Below, in pieces: positions 1 to 5,886 of a stretch of DNA of 28,471 nt. A program made the translations under genes and the position numbers. This DNA is from JBKHJZ01 sp046537875. Lineage in GTDB: Bacteria; Actinomycetota; Acidimicrobiia; Acidimicrobiales; VFJN01. The DNA lies in contig JBKHJZ010000026.1 in assembly GCA_046537875.1 (NCBI GenBank), positions 1 to 28,471 of the forward strand, written 5' to 3'. The stretch's first letter is position 1. Every line of letters begins with the position of its first letter. Under the pieces are notes generated by a model. The model had not been told where the DNA came from. It saw only the letters and a program-made list of their open reading frames with translations, and did not search any database.

Positions 1-1432
1 CCCGGAGCCCCTGCTCGAGCAGGTAGTCGGTGAGGTCCTCGGCCATCTTCTTGGTGAGGGTGGTGACCAGCACGCGCTGGTCACGCTCGACCCGGGCGGC
101 GATCTCGGCGAGCAGGTCGTCGATCTGGCCCTTGGTGGGCCGCACGACCACCTCGGGATCGACCAGCCCGGTGGGGCGGACGATCTGCTCCACCACCTGC
201 GACGACACCTGGAGCTCGTAGTCCCCCGGGGTGGCCGAGAGGAACACCACCTGGTTGATCCGCTCGACGAACTCCTCGAACCGGAGGGGGCGGTTGTCGG
301 CGGCCGACGGCAGCCGGAAGCCGTGCTCGATCAGCTGCTCCTTGCGGCTGCGGTCGCCCTCGTACTGACCGTGGAGCTGGGGGACGGCGACGTGGCTCTC
401 GTCGATCACGCAGAGGTAGTCGTCGGGGAAGAAGTCGAGCAGCGTGTGGGGAGGCTCGCCGGGGCCACGCCCGTCGATCGGAGCCGAGTAGTTCTCGATG
501 CCGTTGCAGTAGCCGACCTCCTGCAACATCTCGAGGTCGTACTGCGTGCGCATGCGCAGACGCTGCGCCTCCAGCAGCTTGCCCTGCGCCTCGAACCGGG
601 CCAGCCGCTCGGCCAGCTCGGCCTCGATGCGCCCGATGGCCCGCTGCATCCGCTCCTCGCCGGCCACGTAGTGGGTGGCCGGGTACACGGCCAGGTCGTC
701 GAGCACCCGCAGCTGCTCGCCGGTGAGCGGATCGACCATGGTGATGCGCTCGATCTCGTCGCCGAACAGCTCGATGCGCACGGCGGTCTCGTCGTAGGCG
801 GGGTGCAGCTCGATGGTGTCGCCCCGCACCCGGAACCTGCCGCGGGTGAGGGCCGTGTCGTTGCGGTCGTACTGCATGTCGACCAGCTTGCGGAGCACCG
901 CGCGCTGGTCGATCACCTCGCCCACCCGCAGGAACAGCAGGTTCTCGCGGTACTCCTCGGGCGAGCCCAGGCCGTAGATGCACGACACCGAGGCGACGAC
1001 GATGACGTCGCGCCGGGTGAGCAGAGCGGAGGTGGCCGAGTGCCGCAGCCGGTCGATCTCGTCGTTGACCGACGAGTCCTTCTCGATGTAGGTGTCGGAC
1101 GACGCGATGTAGGCCTCGGGCTGGTAGTAGTCGTAGTAGCTGACGAAGTACTCCACCCGGTTGTCGGGGAAGAACTCGCGGAACTCGTTGGCGAGCTGGG
1201 CGGCCAGCGACTTGTTCGGCGCGATGACCAGCGTGGGCTTCTGGACCTGTTCGATGGTCCAGGCCACCGTGGCGCTCTTGCCCGACCCGGTGATGCCGAG
1301 CAGGGTCTGGTAGCGCTCGCCGTCGGCGATGCCGCGGCTGAGCGCCTCGACCGCCTTGGGCTGATCGCCGGCCGGCTCGTACTCGGCGACCATCCGGAAC
1401 GGCGCATCCGTGAACGGGGTGGCGACCGACAT
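1..1432 (-). CDS. uvrB: UvrABC system protein B (excinuclease helicase subunit), 3' end cut by window
   Basis: UvrB is the damage-verifying helicase-like subunit of nucleotide excision repair; it is loaded by UvrA and recruits UvrC. The visible 477 residues start at ATG 1432 and run off the window at base 1. They show the Walker A loop GITGSGKS at about residues 46-53, the DNA-clamping beta-hairpin region with SYYDYYQPEAYI near residue 100, and the DESH helicase box in VIDESHVAVPQLHGQY. Family members are about 660-700 residues, so the last helicase motifs and the UvrC-binding UVR domain lie outside. It is third in the order rpsA, coaE, uvrB, 47 bases after coaE. A TAGATT hexamer seven bases before the ATG suggests its own leaderless promoter. 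Identification is certain; incompleteness is only the window edge. Confidence 0.97.
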   Translation of the reverse strand, partial: MSVATPFTDAPFRMVAEYEPAGDQPKAVEALSRGIADGERYQTLLGITGSGKSATVAWTIEQVQKPTLVIAPNKSLAAQLANEFREFFPDNRVEYFVSYYDYYQPEAYIASSDTYIEKDSSVNDEIDRLRHSATSALLTRRDVIVVASVSCIYGLGSPEEYRENLLFLRVGEVIDQRAVLRKLVDMQYDRNDTALTRGRFRVRGDTIELHPAYDETAVRIELFGDEIERITMVDPLTGEQLRVLDDLAVYPATHYVAGEERMQRAIGRIEAELAERLARFEAQGKLLEAQRLRMRTQYDLEMLQEVGYCNGIENYSAPIDGRGPGEPPHTLLDFFPDDYLCVIDESHVAVPQLHGQYEGDRSRKEQLIEHGFRLPSAADNRPLRFEEFVERINQVVFLSATPGDYELQVSSQVVEQIVRPTGLVDPEVVVRPTKGQIDDLLAEIAARVERDQRVLVTTLTKKMAEDLTDYLLEQGLR

Positions 1433-1439
1433 CGGGTCG

Positions 1440-1445
1440 AATCTA
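1440..1445 (-). promoter_or_regulatory. Putative -10 element of uvrB (leaderless start)
   Basis: On the minus strand TAGATT ends seven bases before the uvrB ATG and there is no Shine-Dalgarno sequence between them. This fits a -10 box whose transcript begins at or next to the start codon. No good -35 is visible. Confidence 0.45.
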
Positions 1446-1479
1446 CCCGTGAGGTGAGACAACCCGCCCGGGGCGGCGG

Positions 1480-2082
1480 TCACGACCCCCGCAGGTCCTC
1501 GATCCAGCCCCACGCCTCGTCGACCTGGCGCTCCAGGTCGGCCAGCGTGCCGCTGTTGTCGATGACCCGGTCGGCCCGCGCCAGGCGCTCCTCACGGCTC
1601 GCCTGGCGGGCCATGCGGGACCGCACGTCCTCCTCCCGCATCCCCCGCTGCTCCACCAGGCGCCGGACCGCCACCTCGGGGTCGACGTCGACCACCAGCA
1701 GGCCGGCCACCGGGTAGGCCCTGGACGACTCGACCAGCAGGGGCACGTCCAGGATCACCACCGCGTCGGAGCCGGCCAGCTCCTCCATGCGGCGGAGGAT
1801 CTCCGCGCCCACGGCCGGGTGGACGATCGCGTTGAGGTCCGCGAGCGCCTCGGGGTCGTCGAACACCAGGCCCGCCACCGCGGCCCGGTCGAGCGTGCCG
1901 TCGTCGGCGACGATGCCCGGCCCGAAGCGCTCGACCATCGCCCGGAACGTCGGGGTGCCGGGCTGCTGCACGTCGCGGACGATCTCGTCGGCGTCGACGA
2001 CCACCGCACCCCTCTCGGCGAGCATGGCCGAGACGGTCGACTTCCCCGATCCGATGCCCCCGGTGAGCCCGATGACCAGCAC
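1480..2082 (-). CDS. coaE: Dephospho-CoA kinase
   Basis: This cytosolic kinase makes the last step of coenzyme A synthesis, phosphorylating the ribose 3'-hydroxyl of dephospho-CoA with ATP. The 200-residue protein has the usual length for the single-domain family. It begins with the P-loop GLTGGIGSGKST at residues 5-16, then VVDADEIVRDV with the substrate-binding acidic pair, and later DVPLLVES, typical of CoaE. Some mycobacterial CoaE proteins carry a C-terminal UPF0157 extension; this one does not. The start is GTG at 2082, chosen because the P-loop must sit close to the N-terminus and because TACGGT lies eight bases upstream. It sits between rpsA and uvrB on the same strand, an arrangement conserved in actinobacteria. 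Confidence 0.96.
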   Translation of the reverse strand: MLVIGLTGGIGSGKSTVSAMLAERGAVVVDADEIVRDVQQPGTPTFRAMVERFGPGIVADDGTLDRAAVAGLVFDDPEALADLNAIVHPAVGAEILRRMEELAGSDAVVILDVPLLVESSRAYPVAGLLVVDVDPEVAVRRLVEQRGMREEDVRSRMARQASREERLARADRVIDNSGTLADLERQVDEAWGWIEDLRGS

Positions 2083-2090
2083 GGCGGCGC

Positions 2091-2096
2091 ACCGTA
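2091..2096 (-). promoter_or_regulatory. Putative -10 element of coaE
   Basis: TACGGT on the minus strand, eight bases before the GTG start of coaE, without a ribosome binding site in between. The same hexamer and spacing recur before malQ and the DLH gene, which supports a leaderless promoter. Confidence 0.4.
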
Positions 2097-2129
2097 GCGG
2101 AGGCGGCTCCGCGTCCCGCGTGGCCGCCC

Positions 2130-2145
2130 CGCCGCCCGAGCGGCG
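2130..2145 (-). terminator. Hairpin downstream of rpsA, possible terminator
   Basis: A perfect six-base stem (CGCCGC / GCGGCG) with a four-base loop lies seven bases past the rpsA stop. A second stem (CCCGGG...CCCGGG) overlaps the stop codon. There is no T-tract, so intrinsic termination is plausible but unproven. Confidence 0.35.
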
Positions 2146-2152
2146 ACCCGGG

Positions 2153-3583
2153 CTACGCCCCGGGCTCGTCCTCGTCGGCGGGCGGCGCGGCCTCGCCGGC
2201 AGCGGCTTCGCCCTCCGCCGCCTGCGGCGGACCCTCGTCTCCCTCCGCCGCCTGCGGCGGACCCTCGTCTCCCTCCGCCGCCTGCGGTGGGCGCTCGTCC
2301 CCCGACTCGGCGTAGTAGTCGGCCCACGCCTCGTCGGCCTCCGGCGAGTGCTCGACCGACGGGCCGATGTAGTTGCCCTGGTCGTCGTAGGCGTGCTCGC
2401 CGAAGTGCTCCTGGTACTCGGCCGCGACGATGCCGCCCTCGGCCGCCTGCTTGATCGACAGGCTGATCCGGCGGCGCTGCAGGTCGAGGTCGATGATCTT
2501 CACCCACAGCTCCTCGCCGGGGGTGACGACCTGCTCGGGGAGATCGACGTGGTGGGCCGACATCTCGGAGATGTGCACCAGGCCCTCGATCCCGTCGCCG
2601 ACCTGGACGAACGCCCCGAACGGCACCAGCTTGGTGACCCGCCCGTACACCAGCTCGCCGACGCGGTGGCTGGTGGCGAACTCCTGCCACGGATCCTGCT
2701 GGGTGGCCTTGAGCGACAGGCTGATGCGCTCGCGGTCGAGGTCGACGTCGAGCACCTGCACCTCGACCTCGTCGCCCACCGACACGACCGAGCCCGGGTG
2801 GTCCACGTGCTTCCACGACAGCTCGGACACGTGGATGAGGCCGTCCATGCCGCCCAGGTCGACGAAGGCGCCGAAGTTGACGACGCTGGACACGACGCCC
2901 TTGCGCACCTCGCCGGGCTTGAGGTTGGCGAGGAAGTCCTCGCGCTGCTCGCGCTGGGTCTCCTCGAGCCACGCCCGCCGCGACAGCACGACGTTGTTGC
3001 GGTTCTTGTCGAGCTCGATGATCTTGGCCTCGAGCGACTTGCCCACGTAGGGCTGGAGATCGCGCACCCGGCGCAGCTCGACCAGCGAGGCGGGCAGGAA
3101 GCCCCGCAACCCGATGTCGAGGATCAGGCCGCCCTTGACCACCTCGATCACCGGACCGGAGACGACCCCGTCCTCCTCCTTGATGCGCTCGATGTCGCCC
3201 CACGCCCGCTCGTACTGCGCCCGCTTCTTCGACAGGACGAGCCGGCCGTCCTTGTCCTCCTTGGTGATGACGAGCGCCTCGATGTCGTCGCCCAGCGAGA
3301 CGACCTCGTTGGGGTCGACGTCGTTGCGGATCGAGAGCTCGCGGCTGGGGATGACCCCTTCCGACTTGTAGCCGATGTCGAGGAGCACCTCGTCGCGGTC
3401 GACCCGCACCACCGTTCCCTTGACGATCGCCCCGTCCTCGACGGTGACGAGCGTGGCGTCGATGGCATCGGCGAAGCTGCCCCCGAGATCGTCCTCGACG
3501 ATCGAGCGGGGGGTGTAACCGGTCTCCGCGCCCTCGGCGCCGGGCTCGGGAGCGTCGGGATCGGTGGTCTGGACGTCGGACAC
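2153..3583 (-). CDS. rpsA: 30S ribosomal protein S1
   Basis: S1 binds mRNA on the small ribosomal subunit and aids initiation. The 476-residue protein has four S1/OB domains at about residues 52-121, 138-204, 225-293 and 308-378, the actinobacterial layout rather than the six domains of E. coli. Domains 3 and 4 carry the classic VNFGAFVDLGGMDGLIHVSE and VPFGAFVQVGDGIEGLVHIS signatures. The N-terminal 30 residues and the C-terminal 90 are acidic and probably disordered. The tail ends in three near-perfect copies of a ten-residue unit, GDEGPPQAAE. The start is GTG 3583, preceded by the purine-rich GAAGAAAG about ten bases upstream, so unlike many neighbours this gene has a leader. It is followed by coaE and uvrB. 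Confidence 0.97.
   Translation of the reverse strand: MSDVQTTDPDAPEPGAEGAETGYTPRSIVEDDLGGSFADAIDATLVTVEDGAIVKGTVVRVDRDEVLLDIGYKSEGVIPSRELSIRNDVDPNEVVSLGDDIEALVITKEDKDGRLVLSKKRAQYERAWGDIERIKEEDGVVSGPVIEVVKGGLILDIGLRGFLPASLVELRRVRDLQPYVGKSLEAKIIELDKNRNNVVLSRRAWLEETQREQREDFLANLKPGEVRKGVVSSVVNFGAFVDLGGMDGLIHVSELSWKHVDHPGSVVSVGDEVEVQVLDVDLDRERISLSLKATQQDPWQEFATSHRVGELVYGRVTKLVPFGAFVQVGDGIEGLVHISEMSAHHVDLPEQVVTPGEELWVKIIDLDLQRRRISLSIKQAAEGGIVAAEYQEHFGEHAYDDQGNYIGPSVEHSPEADEAWADYYAESGDERPPQAAEGDEGPPQAAEGDEGPPQAAEGEAAAGEAAPPADEDEPGA
2211..2300 (-). repeat. Three tandem 30-bp repeats in the rpsA tail
   Basis: Copies at 2211-2240, 2241-2270 and 2271-2300. The first two are identical and the third differs at a few positions. 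Each copy encodes ten residues (EGDEGPPQAA type), so copy-number change would keep frame. Near-identical DNA, including third positions, points to recent duplication. Confidence 0.9.
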
Positions 3584-3668
3584 GTACGGGTGCTTTCTTC
3601 AGGGGCAAGGGGTCTGGGACGACCGCCGCCGGAGGGGGGACGGCCGGAGCGGCCACGCCGCTGGGCGT

Positions 3669-3689
3669 GGGCTGCGAGGGTAGCAGCCC
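3669..3689. promoter_or_regulatory. Inverted repeat around a TACCCT hexamer upstream of rpsA
   Basis: Perfect seven-base arms, GGGCTGC at 3669-3675 and GCAGCCC at 3683-3689, enclose a seven-base loop that reads TACCCTC on the minus strand. It could be the rpsA -10 box inside an operator-like palindrome, giving a leader of about 90 bases, or a small hairpin. Both readings are inference. The region between the divergent rpsA and the lipoprotein gene holds nothing else that I can support. Confidence 0.3.
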
Positions 3690-3767
3690 GGTCTCCGCTG
3701 CCGCTACGGGCGGTGGTGGGGCCAGGCGCGTCGCCGTCGCCGCCCGCGTCGGCTACAGAGTGTGGTC

Positions 3768-5039
3768 ATGCTGCGGGAACCCCGACCGTCGACGAGGGCG
3801 CGCGTCCCCGGACGCCGCCCGGCCGCGGCCACGGTGGCCGCGGCCCTCACGCTCACCGCGGTCGCCGTCGCGTGCTCGGGTGACGGCGGGGATCCCGGGG
3901 AGCTCGACGGCTGGCGGCGGGGCGAGGTGCGGCGCCACCACGACGTCGCCGACGCCTTCGACCGGGTGGCGGTCGACACCCACACGGACGGTGTCGCCTG
4001 GCTCACGTGGGATCACGGCGGCTCCGAGGACCTCGCCTACTGGCGGCTGGACGAGAACCGCCGGGTCCGTGCCACCCCGCTGCCCATGCCCGACGATCCG
4101 GTTCTCATCCCGGTCGCCCTGGCGACGGACCGCGAGGGGTGGTCGGCCGTGGCCGTCACCCGGGAACGAGCCAACGGCGACAACACCGGGATGGTCGCGT
4201 GGCACTCACGCGCCCGGTCCGGTCCAGCCCCCGTGCAGCTCGGCCCGGCGGCACCGGGGCTCCAGGTCCCGGAGCGCGTCAGCGCGGGGCGGTACCTCGA
4301 CACCAGCGTGATCACGGGGGTGGTGGACGGCGCGGCCGTCATGTGGGTACACGATCCCGACGATGCCCCGGAGGATGCGGGGCGCAGGGACGCCGGATCG
4401 CGCGGGGCGCGCCCGGTGCGCCCCGCGCGCCCGGACCTCGGGCTCGACGAGGACCTCATGACCCTCGATGTGGCGGGCGACGGCGAGCGGCTGGTGCTCG
4501 CCGGCGTCGACGACGAGGGCGACGCGCACCTCTGGACCTCGACGGACGCCCGCGCGTGGGACGCCGTGACCATCGGGGAGCTCCCCGCGGGCACCGGGTC
4601 GGTCCGCATCCTCGGACCGCTCGGGCACGGCGAGCTGGCGATCGGCTGGCTGGCGCAGGGCGGCGAGGACGCCCCTCGCAGCGGGCCCGCCGCCACGGTC
4701 CAGCGGGTCACCGGTGACGACGTCACCACCCTGGGAGCGATCGAAGCCGACCCGGAGGCCGGCACGACGGAGCTCAGCGTCACCGGCGCCACCCGGAGTC
4801 CCGGCGGCAACCTGGTGGTCGTCGGGGCCGTGTGGCGACCGGCCGGCGTGCGCACGCCGATGGTGTGGGTGCACGACGGCGAGGGCTGGCACGCCTCCGA
4901 GCAACCCGACCTGGCGGGCAGGCTCGACCACGAGCTGCGGGCCGTCACCACCGCGTCCGGTCGGACGATGCACGCGCTGGTCACGCCGTTCCCCGATCAC
5001 GTCGACGTCGAGGTGTGGGACTGGCGTGAGCGGGAGTGA
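3768..5039 (+). CDS. Uncharacterised exported protein, probable lipoprotein with beta-propeller-like repeats
   Basis: I do not recognise a family. The 423-residue product starts with an arginine-rich n-region, an alanine/leucine-rich hydrophobic stretch (about residues 19-34) and VAVACSGD. Cys36 is the likely lipidation site, although the lipobox has Ala at -3, so plain secretion is also possible. The mature part repeats short strands of the type VAVDTHTDGVAWLTW and GERLVLAGVDDEGDAHLWTS, suggesting a secreted beta-propeller of the sialidase/WD-like kind; this is inferred from pattern only. ATG 3768 is preferred over GTG 3762 because it sits eight bases after TACAGA, a weak -10 match. Codons for residues around 208-220 form a striking DNA hairpin. 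The gene is divergent from rpsA and convergent with the methyltransferase gene. Confidence 0.7.
   Translation: MLREPRPSTRARVPGRRPAAATVAAALTLTAVAVACSGDGGDPGELDGWRRGEVRRHHDVADAFDRVAVDTHTDGVAWLTWDHGGSEDLAYWRLDENRRVRATPLPMPDDPVLIPVALATDREGWSAVAVTRERANGDNTGMVAWHSRARSGPAPVQLGPAAPGLQVPERVSAGRYLDTSVITGVVDGAAVMWVHDPDDAPEDAGRRDAGSRGARPVRPARPDLGLDEDLMTLDVAGDGERLVLAGVDDEGDAHLWTSTDARAWDAVTIGELPAGTGSVRILGPLGHGELAIGWLAQGGEDAPRSGPAATVQRVTGDDVTTLGAIEADPEAGTTELSVTGATRSPGGNLVVVGAVWRPAGVRTPMVWVHDGEGWHASEQPDLAGRLDHELRAVTTASGRTMHALVTPFPDHVDVEVWDWRERE
4399..4429. repeat. Perfect 12-bp inverted repeat inside the lipoprotein gene
   Basis: Arms CGCGCGGGGCGC (4399-4410) and GCGCCCCGCGCG (4418-4429) flank a seven-base loop. 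The stretch encodes a Gly/Arg/Pro-rich linker (SRGARPVRPARP), so it probably lies between folded parts of the protein. Confidence 0.85.
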
Positions 5040-5124
5040 CCCGCCATCCCCTCACCACCGGCACCGGTACCGGCACCAGTTCACCCGGCACCGGCACCCG
5101 GCACGGGCACCCGGCGAGATGCCG
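5040..5124. other. GGCACC-rich low-complexity spacer between convergent genes
   Basis: The 85 bases between the two stop codons are dominated by repeated GGCACC/GGTACC hexamers, including the palindrome CCGGTACCGG. No gene is visible. It may serve as a termination or slippage-prone region, but there is no clear terminator stem. Confidence 0.5.
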
Positions 5125-5886
5125 TCACCCCGGCCGCGCCGCCACCAGCAGCAGCTCCGGCGAGTCGACGGCCGGTCGGGTCCGGGCGTACGCCCCCGGC
5201 GTCACCGACCACAGGTGCCGCACCGACAGCCCCGAGCGCTCGGCCAGCAGGCGCAGCTCGCGCGGGGTGAAGCAGGTGGTCCAGAGGTCGGCCGGCCGGG
5301 TGCTCCCGGCGGCGTCGCGCACCTCGGTGTGCTCGTGGTTGACCCCGGCGTCGGCGTCGAACGTGTCGCGCTCCTCCAACCACCGCACCTGGAAGTAGGC
5401 CGAGAACGCCGACACGGCGGCCACCCCGCCGGGCCGGAGGGCGCGAGCGATGGTGGTCAGCACCTCGCCGTCGGCATCGAGCGGTGCGCCCGGTCCACCG
5501 CAGAGCCCGAACGCCCCCTGGCACAGCGAGATCGCGGCGTCGAACTCGGCGTCGAACTGCGCCCGGCGGGCATCGGCCCGGACGAACGTCGCCCCGGGGG
5601 GTGCCTCACGGCTCGCGAGGTCGACGAACCGCTGGCTGATGTCGATGCCGACGGCCTCGAGGCCCCGCCGCGCCAGCGCGTGGGCGTGGCGGCCGGGCCC
5701 GCAGCCGACGTCGAGGACCCGCATCCCCGGCCGGAGATCGAGGGCATCCACGAGGAACGCGACCTCCTGGTCGGTCCCCATCGTGAACGAGTACCGCAGG
5801 TACGCCTCCCCCAGGTGGTCGGCGACGGGCTCGAACCAGTGGTCGGGCGACCGCCCTGCCACCCTCAGCCCTTCGCATCGGCCCAC
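5125..5886 (-). CDS. Class I SAM-dependent methyltransferase
   Basis: The 253-residue protein has a Rossmann-type methyltransferase fold. Motif I is VLDVGCGPGRHA at residues 57-68, followed by the acidic ribose contact in VGIDIS and the later LRPGGVAAVSAFS strand. The substrate cannot be told from sequence; family members of this size act on small molecules, nucleosides or proteins. Its ATG at 5886 lies inside the polA 3' end, a 22-base overlap in another frame. An alternative GTG at 5862, just past the polA stop, would remove eight residues. Either way translation is probably coupled to polA and the gene belongs to the pdtaR-polA transcript. No N-terminal signal or membrane segment is seen. 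Confidence 0.85.
   Translation of the reverse strand: MGRCEGLRVAGRSPDHWFEPVADHLGEAYLRYSFTMGTDQEVAFLVDALDLRPGMRVLDVGCGPGRHAHALARRGLEAVGIDISQRFVDLASREAPPGATFVRADARRAQFDAEFDAAISLCQGAFGLCGGPGAPLDADGEVLTTIARALRPGGVAAVSAFSAYFQVRWLEERDTFDADAGVNHEHTEVRDAAGSTRPADLWTTCFTPRELRLLAERSGLSVRHLWSVTPGAYARTRPAVDSPELLLVAARPG

Noticed and set aside
1787..3883. A 698-codon plus-strand frame opposite coaE and rpsA
   Set aside because: It mirrors two clear genes and joins the complements of unrelated proteins; low-complexity translation.
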